Shown in pieces: positions 25,488 to 35,481 of a stretch of DNA of 64,000 bases; within the stretch, counting starts at the first letter, position 1; each line of letters opens with the position of its first letter. The DNA is from an uncultured Clostridia bacterium (GTDB lineage Bacteria > Bacillota > Clostridia > Oscillospirales > Acutalibacteraceae): the NCBI GenBank assembly GCA_947305745.1, contig CAMZEH010000001.1:310001-374000 (forward strand), written 5' to 3'. Below the pieces are notes generated by a model. It made no database searches. It saw only the letters and a list, made by a program, of their open reading frames with translations, and was not told where the DNA came from. Made by a program: the position numbers and the translations under genes.

Positions 25488-26858
25488 TTGGATTTTAATT
25501 TGGAAAGTACAGGACTAGAAAATTCTGTAAAATTACAGTATAGCTTAGAGGCGGAGCAGTCCGTTCTTGGCGCTATACTTATAGACTCTTCATGCCTTAA
25601 TAAAATCGCCGAGATTATCGTTTCGCCCGATTATTTTTTCCTTTCGAACCATAAGATTATTTATTCCACAATGATAGAAATGTTCACGGTGGGTGAGCCG
25701 ATTGATTACATCACCGTGCTCGATAAACTGAGGCTCAGCGGCAAAGACGACGAAAATAGTTTCAAATCGTATCTTTTGCAGCTTGCCGAGATAGTTCCGT
25801 CGGTTTCGAATGCCGAATTTTATGCTGAAATCGTTAGGGATAAATATAATGTAAGGGTTCTCACAAACACGGCTCGCGAGATAATAAACGATGCCGAGAG
25901 CGAAAAATTTGACCCGTCCGAGCTTTTAAACAGTGCCGAACAAAAAATATTTGATATACGTCGAGGAAAAGAAAGCAGAGGCCTTCAAAGAGTAAACGAA
26001 ATTATCGTTCAGACATTCGATAGGCTTGATGCGATCAATTCAAACGACGATTTGGACTATATGGGCGTTCCGACTGGTATAAAAGACCTCGACCGTGTGA
26101 TAATGGGTCTTAATAAGACGGATCTAATTTTGCTTGCCGCACGCCCGGGTATGGGCAAGACGAGTTTTGCGCTTAATATTGCCGAGTATGCCGCAATTAA
26201 CAAAGAAAAGAAGGTTGCATTTTTCTCGCTTGAGATGTCCAAAGAGCAGCTTGTTTCCAGAATGCTCTCGACGAAAGGGCAGATTTCAGGCCAGAATTTG
26301 CGTACGGGTAAGCTGAGCGACAAAGAGTGGGAACGCTTGATCGAAGCGGGCGATATTCTTTCAAAAGCCCAGATTTATATAGATGACACACCCGGGATTA
26401 CAATCCCCGAAATGAAAGCAAAGCTCAGGCGTTTGGGTAGTGTTGATCTGGTTGTGATAGACTATCTCCAGCTTATGTCGAGCGCAAAAAGGATAGATAA
26501 CCGAGTGCAAGAGATTTCCGAAATCACACGTAATTTAAAAATCATGGCAAAAGAGCTTGATGTGCCTGTTTTGACGCTTTCTCAGCTTTCGAGGGCGAGC
26601 GAGCAGAGAACAGACCACAAACCTGTGCTTTCCGACCTCAGGGATTCCGGTTCAATCGAGCAAGATGCGGATATAGTGATGTTTCTTTATCGTGAGGGAT
26701 ACTATGAAAACGGCGATGTATCGGAAGATAAAGATAATAACGGCGGTGAATGTATAGTCGCAAAGAACCGCCACGGCGAGACTCGGAGCGTACCGCTTCA
26801 CTGGCAAGGAGAGTATATGCGTTTTACGGCTCAGGAGGTACGCCATAGTGCATACTGA
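25488..26858 (+). CDS. dnaB: Replicative DNA helicase DnaB
   Basis: 456 residues. N-terminal scaffold domain (about 15-115, PLEAEQSVLGAIL-type), linker helix, and a RecA-like ATPase with Walker A LAARPGMGKTSFALN, Walker B LVVIDYLQLM and the DLRDSGSIEQDADIV arginine-finger motif. It unwinds DNA at the fork as a hexamer. It starts at TTG 25488 after GAGGTGA. The end overlaps tilS by 11 bp. Confidence 0.97.
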   Translation: MDFNLESTGLENSVKLQYSLEAEQSVLGAILIDSSCLNKIAEIIVSPDYFFLSNHKIIYSTMIEMFTVGEPIDYITVLDKLRLSGKDDENSFKSYLLQLAEIVPSVSNAEFYAEIVRDKYNVRVLTNTAREIINDAESEKFDPSELLNSAEQKIFDIRRGKESRGLQRVNEIIVQTFDRLDAINSNDDLDYMGVPTGIKDLDRVIMGLNKTDLILLAARPGMGKTSFALNIAEYAAINKEKKVAFFSLEMSKEQLVSRMLSTKGQISGQNLRTGKLSDKEWERLIEAGDILSKAQIYIDDTPGITIPEMKAKLRRLGSVDLVVIDYLQLMSSAKRIDNRVQEISEITRNLKIMAKELDVPVLTLSQLSRASEQRTDHKPVLSDLRDSGSIEQDADIVMFLYREGYYENGDVSEDKDNNGGECIVAKNRHGETRSVPLHWQGEYMRFTAQEVRHSAY

Positions 26859-28221
26859 TTTTGAAAATTTGGTAACCGAAACGATTGATAAATATAATAT
26901 GCTTGAGGAAACAGAGCTTGTGGTTGTGGGCTTTTCCGGAGGGGCCGACTCTGTTTCTTTGCTTTATTTTCTAAGCGATTTTATAAAGAAGTCAGATAAA
27001 AATATCGAATTAATGCCTATTCACGTAAATCACGGACTGCGCGGCGAAGAGGCCGAAAGAGATGAAAATTTTGCCAAGAAATTTTGCGAAAATTTAGGGC
27101 TTAATCTGATTGTGGTTCGTGAAGATGTTAAAGCTCTGGCAATTAAAAATAAAATCAGCACAGAAGAAGCGGGCAGAAATGTTCGGTATGGGGCGTTTAG
27201 AAAGCATGCTGAAGGGGCGCGCTCGAAAGTTGCCGTGGCGCATACGCTTTCGGATAGCTGTGAAACCATGATTTTTAATCTCATAAGAGGCACGGGGCCG
27301 AAAGGACTTTGCGGAATTCCGCCTACGAGGGAGGATATAATTCGTCCGCTAATTTCCGTTACAAGGATGCAGGTTGAGGATTATTGCCGCGAGAAACGCC
27401 TGAAATACATCCACGACAGCACCAATTTCGGTCTTGAATATACGAGAAACAAAATTCGTTTGGGAATAATCCCCCTGATTAAAGAGATTAATCCGAATTT
27501 TGAAGAATCGGCGAAACGGCTTATCTCGATAATCAGTGAAAGCGAAGATTTTATAGATGAAACCGCGGAAAAAGCTCTCAGCGAAAGCTATGACGGAAAA
27601 TCTTATGATATTTCATATATAGAAAGTCTTGCAAACGCCGTAAAATCCCGCGTGGCGCATAAAATACTTTCAGCGAATTTTAATAAACCTGTTGAAAATA
27701 AGCATGTAAATTTGCTTCTTGATGTTATAAAAAAGCGCTCGGGGGCAGTGAATATTTCGAAAGATTTTAAGATTGTTTGCGATGGTGAAAAGTTATTAAT
27801 TGAAAAAAGTCAAAACAAAAAACTGTTGTTTTGGAAGAAAAAAATGGAACTTGGTAAAAATTTCTTGACAGATATAAATAATAATGTGATAATCAAAGTT
27901 GTACCGGCAGATGAAATCAAAAAAGCAGATAAAAATAATATTTGGTTCATAGATTATGATTCTTTGCCGAAAGAGTGTTACTTCAGACCCAGGCAAAACG
28001 GCGACAAATTCAAATTTAAAAATCGAGGAATAACAAAAAGATTTAAAAAGATTTTTAACGAACTTAAAATTCCCTTGGAGGAGCGTTCGAAAATTCCTGT
28101 TTTAGCGTGCGATAACGCCGTGATATGGGCAAAAAACTTAGGCGTTTCAAAAGATTATATCCCAAAAAAAGACAGCAAAAAAATACTTATTTTAGAGCTG
28201 GAGGATAATAAAAATGATTGA
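26848..28221 (+). CDS. tilS: tRNA(Ile)-lysidine synthetase
   Basis: 457 residues. The N-terminal PP-loop VVGFSGGADSVSLL and the HVNHGLRGEEAERDE motif are diagnostic; the C-terminal third has the substrate-binding domain with FRPRQNGDKFKFKNRG. It modifies C34 of the minor tRNA-Ile so that AUA is read. Start GTG, 9 nt after AGGAGG, inside the dnaB end. The overlap with hpt suggests translational coupling. Confidence 0.95.
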   Translation: MHTDFENLVTETIDKYNMLEETELVVVGFSGGADSVSLLYFLSDFIKKSDKNIELMPIHVNHGLRGEEAERDENFAKKFCENLGLNLIVVREDVKALAIKNKISTEEAGRNVRYGAFRKHAEGARSKVAVAHTLSDSCETMIFNLIRGTGPKGLCGIPPTREDIIRPLISVTRMQVEDYCREKRLKYIHDSTNFGLEYTRNKIRLGIIPLIKEINPNFEESAKRLISIISESEDFIDETAEKALSESYDGKSYDISYIESLANAVKSRVAHKILSANFNKPVENKHVNLLLDVIKKRSGAVNISKDFKIVCDGEKLLIEKSQNKKLLFWKKKMELGKNFLTDINNNVIIKVVPADEIKKADKNNIWFIDYDSLPKECYFRPRQNGDKFKFKNRGITKRFKKIFNELKIPLEERSKIPVLACDNAVIWAKNLGVSKDYIPKKDSKKILILELEDNKND

Positions 28222-28750
28222 AGATGCCGTCTCCAAGGTGATACTTACAGAAGAAGAAATTTATGAGATTATTAAGCGCCTCGGCAAAGAAATTACCGAA
28301 GATTACAAAGATAAAAATCTTTTAATGGTAAGCATACTCAAAGGCTCGTCACTTTTTATGTCCGACCTGATGCGCAGTGTCAAATTGCCGTGCGCGGTGG
28401 ATTTTATGGAAGTTTCGAGCTATTCGGGGCTTACAAATAATGGCGGAAATGTTAAGATAATAAAAGATTTAAATATCGACATAAAAGATTATGATGTTTT
28501 GATAGTTGAAGATATACTCGAAAGTGGCTATACTTTAGAGTGCGTAATGAAAATGCTCGGCTCAAGAAGCCCTAAGAGCATAAAAATATGCACGATGGTG
28601 GATAAACCGCAGCGAAGGAAAGTAAATATGAAAGCAGATTACGTAGGGAAGGAAATAGGCGATGAATTTGTAATCGGTTACGGTATGGACTATAATGAAA
28701 AGTACCGCAATTTGCCTTTCATAGGCATAATTAATCCAAAATATATATAG
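28214..28750 (+). CDS. hpt: Hypoxanthine phosphoribosyltransferase
   Basis: 178 residues. PRPP motif VLIVEDILESGYTL, the KGSSLFMSDLMR segment and the catalytic-loop MEVSSYSG are recognisable. It salvages hypoxanthine/guanine to nucleotides. The start overlaps the tilS stop by 8 bp. tilS-hpt-ftsH is a common order in Firmicutes. Confidence 0.95.
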   Translation: MIEDAVSKVILTEEEIYEIIKRLGKEITEDYKDKNLLMVSILKGSSLFMSDLMRSVKLPCAVDFMEVSSYSGLTNNGGNVKIIKDLNIDIKDYDVLIVEDILESGYTLECVMKMLGSRSPKSIKICTMVDKPQRRKVNMKADYVGKEIGDEFVIGYGMDYNEKYRNLPFIGIINPKYI

Positions 28751-28781
28751 ATTGTCAGTAAATTAGGGAGAGGATTTAAAA

Positions 28782-30638
28782 TTGGAAGATAAAAATAGGA
28801 CGCTAAGGAGCATATTAATATTTTTGAGTTTACCGCTGTTCATCATTTTGGCATTTGTTATGGTGAATGGTATACTCCCCGAGAAAACATATAATTATTC
28901 TGAAATAGTAGAGCATTTTAAGAAACACGAAGTAACCGAGTACGATATGAATTTGGGCTCGGGTGATATGAATATAAAGCTTAAAAGCGGTGAGCAGATA
29001 CAGTACACCGCGCCGAGCGTGAATTTAATTTATGAGGATATCAAAGATTACATTAATGAATATAATGCAGAAAATCCCGAAAACCACATGGTTTATAATC
29101 TGATAAAACCTATGGATACGTCGTGGATTACCGGACTTTTGGGAGCAGTAGTTTTGCCGGTGCTTATAATATGCATTGTAGGCTGGTTGTTCATGCGTAG
29201 GATTTCGGTTATGGGCGATGGCGGACGTCAAATGGGATTTGGTAAAGCTAAATCAAAAAATATGGATAAAGAGTCCAGAAAAGCGAAGTTTGAGGACGTT
29301 GCGGGTGCCGATGAAGAAAAAGAAGAACTTTTTGAGATAGTGGATTTTCTTAAAAATCCTGTGAAGTATAATGCGCTCGGGGCAAGAATACCAAAAGGTG
29401 TTCTTTTGGTAGGACCTCCGGGAACGGGTAAGACGCTCCTCGCAAGAGCTGTTGCAGGAGAAGCTGATGTACCGTTTTTTTCGATGTCGGGTTCGGATTT
29501 CGTCGAGATGTTTGTGGGCGTCGGAGCTTCGAGGGTAAGAGATTTGTTCGAGCAAGCCAAGAAAAACGCCCCATGCATAATATTTATAGACGAAATCGAT
29601 GCTGTTGGACGCCGTAGAGGAGCGGGCCTCGGCGGTGGGCACGATGAACGTGAGCAAACGCTTAATCAGATGCTCGTTGAAATGGATGGTTTTGGCGCAA
29701 ATGAAGGAGTTATAGTCATTGCGGCGACGAACCGTTCCGATATTCTCGACCCGGCGCTTACAAGACCCGGACGATTTGATAGACAGATTGTTGTCGGTTA
29801 TCCCGATGTTAAAGGCAGAGAAGAAATTTTAAGAGTTCATGCAAAAGGTAAGCCGTTTGCGCCTGACGTGAAACTTAAAGTCATCGCGAGAGGCACGGCA
29901 GGATTTACGGGCGCCGACCTTGAAAATCTAGTTAATGAATCGGCGATTTTGGCGGTTAAACGAGGACTCAGCGCAATAACAATGAAAGAAATCGAAGAGT
30001 CTACAATAAAAGTAGTTGCAGGTTCCGAGAAAAAATCAAAACTCGTAACGGAAGAAGATAAACGTCATACGGCATATCATGAGGGTGGTCACGCCGTGGC
30101 AACATACTTCTGCAAAACTCAAGATAAAGTCCATGAAGTTTCGATAATCCCGAGAGGTGATGCGGGCGGATATACTCTTTCTCTCCCCGAAAAAGATGAA
30201 AATTATGTTTTCAAAAAGAAAATGCTTGAAGATATAGTTGTGCTTCTCGGCGGAATAGTTGCCGAAAAAATTATTCTCGACGATACTTCGACAGGTGCAT
30301 CGAGCGATATCCAAAGGGCGACGAATTTGGCTCGTGCGATGGTAACGAGATACGGAATGAGCGACGCAATGGGGCCGATAGTTTACGGCTCGAAGAGCGA
30401 CGAAGTGTTTATTGGCCGCGATATGGGGCACGTTAAAGATTACTCCGAAAGCACCGCGGCGAAGATAGACGAAGAAATCAAAAACATCGTGATGAACTGT
30501 TACTCTAAGACAGAAAAAATTCTGAAAGATAATCTTGAAAAACTTCACGAAGTCGCAGAAGCGCTGGTAGAGAAAGAAAAACTAAACGGCGCAGAATTCG
30601 AAGAAATAATGGCAGGCCCGGTAGAGGTAACGGAATAA
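28782..30638 (+). CDS. ftsH: ATP-dependent zinc metalloprotease FtsH
   Basis: 618 residues. Two N-terminal membrane segments (about 8-29 and 110-135) flank an extracytoplasmic domain. The AAA+ domain has Walker [14 protein letters not shown], Walker [12 protein letters not shown] and a second region of homology with RPGRFDRQ; the HEGGH zinc motif lies near residue 430. It degrades membrane and regulatory proteins. Start TTG after GGGAGAGGA. Confidence 0.97.
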   Translation: MEDKNRTLRSILIFLSLPLFIILAFVMVNGILPEKTYNYSEIVEHFKKHEVTEYDMNLGSGDMNIKLKSGEQIQYTAPSVNLIYEDIKDYINEYNAENPENHMVYNLIKPMDTSWITGLLGAVVLPVLIICIVGWLFMRRISVMGDGGRQMGFGKAKSKNMDKESRKAKFEDVAGADEEKEELFEIVDFLKNPVKYNALGARIPKGVLLVGPPGTGKTLLARAVAGEADVPFFSMSGSDFVEMFVGVGASRVRDLFEQAKKNAPCIIFIDEIDAVGRRRGAGLGGGHDEREQTLNQMLVEMDGFGANEGVIVIAATNRSDILDPALTRPGRFDRQIVVGYPDVKGREEILRVHAKGKPFAPDVKLKVIARGTAGFTGADLENLVNESAILAVKRGLSAITMKEIEESTIKVVAGSEKKSKLVTEEDKRHTAYHEGGHAVATYFCKTQDKVHEVSIIPRGDAGGYTLSLPEKDENYVFKKKMLEDIVVLLGGIVAEKIILDDTSTGASSDIQRATNLARAMVTRYGMSDAMGPIVYGSKSDEVFIGRDMGHVKDYSESTAAKIDEEIKNIVMNCYSKTEKILKDNLEKLHEVAEALVEKEKLNGAEFEEIMAGPVEVTE

Positions 30639-30667
30639 TTTGTCGATTTTCTGAAAGGGGAATGTGC

Positions 30668-31993
30668 ATGAAAGATAAGTTTGGTATAGACTGTGAAAAT
30701 TCCGAAAGCGAACGCGAGAGGAAGACTTTGATATCCACTCTTTGGCATGAGAAAAACGATGCAGAAGAAGATTGCTCGGGAGAGAGCGGTGTAGGCGGAC
30801 CCAAAAAGAGCTTAAAAGCGTTTCTTATATCGGTAATAATTATCCTGTCCGCACTCGTTGTTGCGCTGGTTTCATACATTATCTATTCGCTCAGAGGTGA
30901 TATACCGAGCTTAAATGGAGGATCCAAAAGCGGAAATTCTTCAGTTTCTGACCACGTCGATGAATTTGGTGGAGAATCGGCGATAAAATTTGAGTCTAAG
31001 CCACAAAACACAGATGAGTACACGGCAGAATCGATATATGAAGTTCTTGCACCGTCTGTGGTAGGCGTTGTGGTGTATGATACTAAGTCCGATATAATCT
31101 CAGACCCAAAAGGTGAAGGCTCAGGTATAGTTATAAATGAAAAAGGCTATATCGTTACTAATTCTCACGTTGTGGGCAATTCAAAACAAAGTAACATAAA
31201 GATCGTTTTTCACGACGGTGAGGAAGTGGCCGGAAAAGTTATCGGATACGACACTAAAACGGATATTGCAGTTATAAAGGCGGATAAGACGGGTTTAAAA
31301 GCTGTTACGTTCGGAAATTCCGATGAAGCAAAAGTCGGGTCTTCGGTTTTGGCTCTCGGAAATCCACTCGGACTTAATTTTGCGGGATCTCTAACAAAAG
31401 GAATAATCTCAGCAGTAAATCGTTCATCAAACGGTTCACCAAAGAGCCTTGTTAAATATATCCAAACCGATGCGGCGATAAATCCCGGTAACTCGGGCGG
31501 CCCACTTATAAACATGTATGGGCAGGTAATCGGTGTAAATTCGGCGAAGATAGCTCTACCGAACTGCGAAGGTATGGGTTTTGCAATACCGAGTAATACA
31601 GTTAAGAGCATTGTTGACGACATAATAGCAAAAGGCTACGTTACCGGTCGAGTTCGTTTGGGGCTTTCGGGCAAGATGGTAAGTAATTATCAGTCGCAGA
31701 TGTATAATGTTCCGATTGGAATAATAGTGGCGGAAATCAGTGCTGACAGCAATCTAAAACAAGCAGGTATTCAGGTCGGCGATATAATAACCAAGATAAA
31801 TGACGTTGCAATTACCGACTTTGATACATTTTACGCAGAACTGGAAAATAACTCTCCTGGAAATACCGTTAAACTCACTGTTTATCGCACCTCTGCAAAC
31901 AGAATGTCGTCGGATACATTTGAAACAGATGTAGTGCTTCTCGAAGATAAAGGCGAAACTCAAGAAAGTTCACTAAGACCCACCTTAGAGTAA
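30668..31993 (+). CDS. htrA: HtrA-type serine protease with PDZ domain
   Basis: 441 residues. A charged cytoplasmic N-terminus (about 1-60), one membrane segment near 62-82, a trypsin-like domain with His in TNSHVV, Asp in TDIAVI and Ser in NPGNSGGPL, and one PDZ domain (about 325-410). The protease faces outside and handles misfolded envelope proteins. The ATG at 30668 is chosen because AAAGGGG lies 7 nt upstream; an ATG 6 nt earlier is too close. Immediately follows ftsH. Confidence 0.94.
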   Translation: MKDKFGIDCENSESERERKTLISTLWHEKNDAEEDCSGESGVGGPKKSLKAFLISVIIILSALVVALVSYIIYSLRGDIPSLNGGSKSGNSSVSDHVDEFGGESAIKFESKPQNTDEYTAESIYEVLAPSVVGVVVYDTKSDIISDPKGEGSGIVINEKGYIVTNSHVVGNSKQSNIKIVFHDGEEVAGKVIGYDTKTDIAVIKADKTGLKAVTFGNSDEAKVGSSVLALGNPLGLNFAGSLTKGIISAVNRSSNGSPKSLVKYIQTDAAINPGNSGGPLINMYGQVIGVNSAKIALPNCEGMGFAIPSNTVKSIVDDIIAKGYVTGRVRLGLSGKMVSNYQSQMYNVPIGIIVAEISADSNLKQAGIQVGDIITKINDVAITDFDTFYAELENNSPGNTVKLTVYRTSANRMSSDTFETDVVLLEDKGETQESSLRPTLE

Positions 31994-32023
31994 TAAAATT
32001 TATATAAACGGAGGTTTAGGACG

Positions 32024-32989
32024 ATGGAAGTAAAGCAACAAAAATGGAGCTGGATAGTAGCATCTGTCGGCATTCTTCTTTTAATTGCTTTCGGCGGATT
32101 TTTCGTGAAAAGTCGTCTGGATTCAGAAAAAAGACACGTCCCGATAGCAATGGCGCTTGATGATGGATATCTGTATCCGACGGTTGTATCAATAACGTCG
32201 ATGATGAAAAACAAAAACAGAAACATAGTTTATGATTACTATATAATGCACCCGCCGGAATTCGCGCAGGACAGTAGGAATAAATTGGAACATCTCGGAG
32301 AAAAATATAAAGACTGTAATATCAAATTGATAGACATGGGCGAGTCATATAAATCGGCGAATGATAAAGGACACATTACCACTCCTGCGTATTATAGGCT
32401 TTCACTTTCGGATTTATTGCCCGATCTCAACAGAATTTTATGGATAGACGGCGACACACTCATTTTTGGTGATCTTTCTCCCATGTATTTTGATACAGAC
32501 ATGGAAGGACTTTACTACAGAGGACTTCTGGATCAAGAGGTTCACGCGACGGAGCCGCTCGGAATAGAAAACGATCACTGTATTTGTTCGGGCGTTATGG
32601 TAGTGAATCTAGATGAGCTGCGCAAGGATAATGTAGTTGCGAAGTTTAAAGATTTTATAGAAAAAAATAATGAAAAACTTGTGCAACATGATCAAACTAC
32701 TATTAACTGTGTTTGCGTCGATAAAATAGCAAAGCTTGACCCCAAATACTGCATATTTAACTACTACTATGACACGAACAGTTTACTGACATATTACAAT
32801 ACGCTTATCGCAAAAGATAAATATACGGTTGATGAATTAATCGCAGCAAGAGATCATCCGGTGTTGGTACACTGCGTAATTAAACCTTGGAAACAAAGAG
32901 ATAAATATTTTGAAGAGTGGTGGCAATACGCCAAAATGACGGATTGCTACGATGAGATATATCAAAAGTACGGTTCGGTTTTAAACTGA
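32024..32989 (+). CDS. GT8-family glycosyltransferase with N-terminal membrane anchor (first of tandem pair)
   Basis: 321 residues. A hydrophobic segment at about 9-28 is preceded by Lys residues and followed by basic and acidic residues. The GT8 domain begins at PIAMALDDGYLYPTV; donor/metal motif DGD lies at residues 142-144 (LWIDGDT), and the family HxxxKPW-type end (HCVIKPW) starts at residue 283. GT8 enzymes transfer glucose or galactose from UDP-sugars, with lipopolysaccharide, glycogenin and wall enzymes as relatives. The acceptor is unknown. By the positive-inside rule the catalytic part would be outside the membrane, which is unusual for a nucleotide-sugar enzyme. GGAGG lies 9 nt before the ATG. 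Confidence 0.85.
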   Translation: MEVKQQKWSWIVASVGILLLIAFGGFFVKSRLDSEKRHVPIAMALDDGYLYPTVVSITSMMKNKNRNIVYDYYIMHPPEFAQDSRNKLEHLGEKYKDCNIKLIDMGESYKSANDKGHITTPAYYRLSLSDLLPDLNRILWIDGDTLIFGDLSPMYFDTDMEGLYYRGLLDQEVHATEPLGIENDHCICSGVMVVNLDELRKDNVVAKFKDFIEKNNEKLVQHDQTTINCVCVDKIAKLDPKYCIFNYYYDTNSLLTYYNTLIAKDKYTVDELIAARDHPVLVHCVIKPWKQRDKYFEEWWQYAKMTDCYDEIYQKYGSVLN

Positions 32990-33035
32990 ATTAATGAATA
33001 GATTTAGAAATGGAACTGTTAGGAGAAATTAGCAA

Positions 33036-34001
33036 ATGAAGTTCAGAAACAGATGGTATATAGCATTGATAGTTTTATTGGTAGCCATAGTTTTCGGCGC
33101 TTGCCTGTGGTTTTTTGAGGAACACGATACAGGTGAAAAAGTTAACGAAAATATCCCGATAGCCATGGCTCTAGATGACGGGTACACATATCCGACGTTA
33201 GTCGCCATAACGTCCATGATGGAGAGTAAAACAAGTAATTCCATGTATGATTACTATATCATGCACCCGGGCGAATTCAGCGAAGAGAGCAAAGTGAAAC
33301 TCAAGTCTTTGGAAAAGAAATATAACGATTGTAAAATAAACCTTATAGATATGGGTCAGGAGTACAAAGACGCGAACGATAAAGGGCACATAACAACTCC
33401 GACGTATTATCGTCTTTCGCTTCCGAAAATTCTTCCCAATATAGACAAGCTGATCTGGATTGACGGCGATACAATAACGCGCGGAGATTTAAACGAAATG
33501 TATAATCTCGATATGAAAGGGCTTTATTGCAGAGGATTCTTGGATTCAACTGTTGATGCAACGAAAAGTTTCGGTGTTAATAATGACCATTGTATCTGTG
33601 CAGGAGTGATGCTTCTTAATTTGGCGGAGCTCAGAAAAGACGATATGTTTAATAAATTCAAAAATTTCATTGAAGAAAATAATGATAAACTTGTACAGCA
33701 TGATCAAACTGTAATAAATGTTTTGTGTGCGGATAAAATGGGAATTTTGCCTGCGAAATTCGGGGTATTTAACACTTACAGAACAGCTGATGATATATCT
33801 AAATTCCAAAGTTCCCTCACTGCAAAAAATAAATACAGTATAAAAGAGCTTACAAACGCTGTAAATAATCCTGTGATACTTCACTGTGTCGATAAACCGT
33901 GGAAAAGTTATGATGTATTCAGATATGATTGGTGGGTAAAATGGGCTAAAAAGACGGATTATTATCCGGAAATTCAAGAAAAGTACAAAGGAATTTTATA
34001 A
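33036..34001 (+). CDS. GT8-family glycosyltransferase with N-terminal membrane anchor (second of tandem pair)
   Basis: 321 residues, a tandem paralogue of the preceding gene: same length, anchor at about 8-27, PIAMALDDGYTYPT, DGD at 143-145 and HCVDKPW near the end. Shared blocks include KGHITTP and KLVQHDQT. The N-terminal residues KFRNR before the anchor and EEHD after it again predict the catalytic domain outside. The two proteins differ enough in the middle and at the C-terminus to suggest an old duplication, possibly with different acceptors. AGGAG precedes the ATG, about 46 nt after the first gene, so co-transcription with htrA is possible. Confidence 0.85.
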   Translation: MKFRNRWYIALIVLLVAIVFGACLWFFEEHDTGEKVNENIPIAMALDDGYTYPTLVAITSMMESKTSNSMYDYYIMHPGEFSEESKVKLKSLEKKYNDCKINLIDMGQEYKDANDKGHITTPTYYRLSLPKILPNIDKLIWIDGDTITRGDLNEMYNLDMKGLYCRGFLDSTVDATKSFGVNNDHCICAGVMLLNLAELRKDDMFNKFKNFIEENNDKLVQHDQTVINVLCADKMGILPAKFGVFNTYRTADDISKFQSSLTAKNKYSIKELTNAVNNPVILHCVDKPWKSYDVFRYDWWVKWAKKTDYYPEIQEKYKGIL

Positions 34002-34017
34002 AAAGTAATTTTGGGTA

Positions 34018-34046
34018 TTGACACACGAGAAATAATGGTGTAGAAT
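34018..34046 (+). promoter_or_regulatory. Promoter of the infC-rpmI-rplT operon
   Basis: TTGACA (34018-34023), 17-nt spacer, TAGAAT (34041-34046). It creates a leader of about 150 nt before infC. Confidence 0.88.
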
Positions 34047-34052
34047 GAATAA

Positions 34053-34181
34053 CGTAAAATAAAGTAGAGCTATTTGTTCTCACCTTTATCGCTGTGTGAT
34101 ATAGGTCAATAATTTGTTTAGGTACTATGTATTGACTGCGATTATTGTATGGACAATTATGCTCCATACAATATTTTTATT
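34053..34181 (+). promoter_or_regulatory. infC leader RNA with intrinsic attenuator (L20-leader-like)
   Basis: The leader ends in a perfect 10-bp hairpin, ATTGTATGGA (34144-34153) with TCCATACAAT (34163-34172), followed by ATTTTTATTT, just before the infC ribosome-binding site. Firmicute infC-rpmI-rplT operons are known to be controlled by L20 binding a leader that ends in such a terminator. Position and architecture fit; the L20-binding fold was not verified. Confidence 0.7.
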
Positions 34182-34203
34182 TGAAATTTGACGGAGGTGC
34201 TTG

Positions 34204-34815
34204 ATTATTAGCAACAAAGAACTTCAAATCAATGAGCAGATAAGAGATAGCGAAGTGCGTCTTATAGATGCAGACGGTTCACAGATAGGTATAGTACCGC
34301 TTAAGAAGGCTGCGGATATGGCATCAAAGGCGAATTTGGATCTCGTGAAAATCGCCGATAAAGCTAAGCCGCCCGTTTGTAAGATTATGGATTACGGTAA
34401 GTATAAATTTGATATGGCGAAAAAAGAGAAAGAATCCAAGAAAAATCAGCGTACATCGAGCGTTAAGGAAGTTAGAATTTCGATGAATATCGATGTAAAC
34501 GACCTTAACACGAAAGTGAATCATGCAAGGCGGTTCGCAGAGGATGGCGATAAAATCAAGGTTTCGATGCGTCTTAAAGGTAGAGAGATGGGCCATACGG
34601 ATATCGGGCGCAGTCTGATGACGAAATTTGCCGAGATGTGCGGAGATTTTGCTGATCTGTCAAAACCTGTTGCTCTTGAAGGTAAGTCTTTGTCTATGCT
34701 TTTGGTGCCAAAATCAAAGCCAACCAATCAATCAAAAAAATCTTCAAAGAAAGGTAGTGAAGAGGGCAAAAAAGAGGCCGAAAAAGTAGCTTCAAAGCCC
34801 GAAGAAAATGTATAA
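34204..34815 (+). CDS. infC: Translation initiation factor IF-3
   Basis: About 203 residues. N-domain [13 protein letters not shown], linker with [16 protein letters not shown], and C-domain [21 protein letters not shown] are typical; the C-terminal tail is unusually long and lysine-rich. It keeps 30S subunits apart and checks start codons. No ATG lies near GGAGG: TTG 34201 is only 3 nt away, while ATT 34204 is 6 nt and ATT 34207 is 9 nt away. An AUU start, as in E. coli infC where it allows autoregulation, is preferred. The stop overlaps rpmI by 8 bp. Confidence 0.95.
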   Translation: MISNKELQINEQIRDSEVRLIDADGSQIGIVPLKKAADMASKANLDLVKIADKAKPPVCKIMDYGKYKFDMAKKEKESKKNQRTSSVKEVRISMNIDVNDLNTKVNHARRFAEDGDKIKVSMRLKGREMGHTDIGRSLMTKFAEMCGDFADLSKPVALEGKSLSMLLVPKSKPTNQSKKSSKKGSEEGKKEAEKVASKPEENV

Positions 34816-35008
34816 GTTAAAAACTCACAGCGGAGCAAAAAAACGTTTCAAATTCACAGGCAAAGGAAAAGTTCTTAGAGCTCACGCAAACAAGAGCCAC
34901 ATTCTCAATAAGAAAACGAGAAAAAGAAAAAGAAATTTAAGACAAATTGTTGTTGTGGATAAGACAAACACAGCTCAAATCGAGAGCTTAATGCCTTACG
35001 CAAAATAA
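34808..35008 (+). CDS. rpmI: 50S ribosomal protein L35
   Basis: 66 residues, very basic, with the standard [21 protein letters not shown]-terminal block and [18 protein letters not shown]. The start ATG lies in the last codons of infC, and the ribosome-binding site is only GAAG, so translation may be coupled to infC. Second gene of the IF3-L35-L20 operon. Confidence 0.96.
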   Translation: MYKLKTHSGAKKRFKFTGKGKVLRAHANKSHILNKKTRKRKRNLRQIVVVDKTNTAQIESLMPYAK

Positions 35009-35065
35009 ATTTTTGGGTAGGGCAAACGAAAGTGAAAAACGAGATATTAAACGGAGGTAAATAAA

Positions 35066-35410
35066 ATGGCACGAATTAAAGGTGCAGTAACAACGAGAAA
35101 CAGAAGAAAAAAAGTGCTCAAACTCGCAAAAGGCTATTGGGGTGCAAAGAGCAAACACTTTAAAATGGCTAAAGAAGCCGTAATGAAATCAGGAAATTAC
35201 GCTTATATCGGAAGACGTCAGAAAAAACGTGATTTTAGAAAGCTTTGGATTACCCGTATTTCGGCGGCATGCCGTATGAACGGAATTACATATTCCAAAT
35301 TTATAAACGGACTTAAAAAAGCCGGAATTTCTCTTAATAGAAAGATGCTTTCGGAAATAGCGATTGCAGATGCCGAAGGTTTTGCAAAACTTGTTGAGAA
35401 AGTTAAATAA
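35066..35410 (+). CDS. rplT: 50S ribosomal protein L20
   Basis: 114 residues: [23 protein letters not shown] start and the globular end with [22 protein letters not shown]20 binds 23S rRNA early in assembly and in Firmicutes represses its own operon through the infC leader. GGAGG precedes the ATG. Confidence 0.97.
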   Translation: MARIKGAVTTRNRRKKVLKLAKGYWGAKSKHFKMAKEAVMKSGNYAYIGRRQKKRDFRKLWITRISAACRMNGITYSKFINGLKKAGISLNRKMLSEIAIADAEGFAKLVEKVK

Positions 35411-35426
35411 TTTCAGAGGAAATTTG

Positions 35427-35457
35427 CGCTCGGGTAAAGCCTGAGCGTACGTTTTTT
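35427..35457 (+). terminator. Intrinsic terminator of infC-rpmI-rplT
   Basis: CGCTCGGG pairs with CCTGAGCG (one G-T) around a 5-nt loop; TTTTTT follows after four bases. Confidence 0.75.
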
Positions 35458-35481
35458 ATTATTTATCGGGAGGATATTGTT

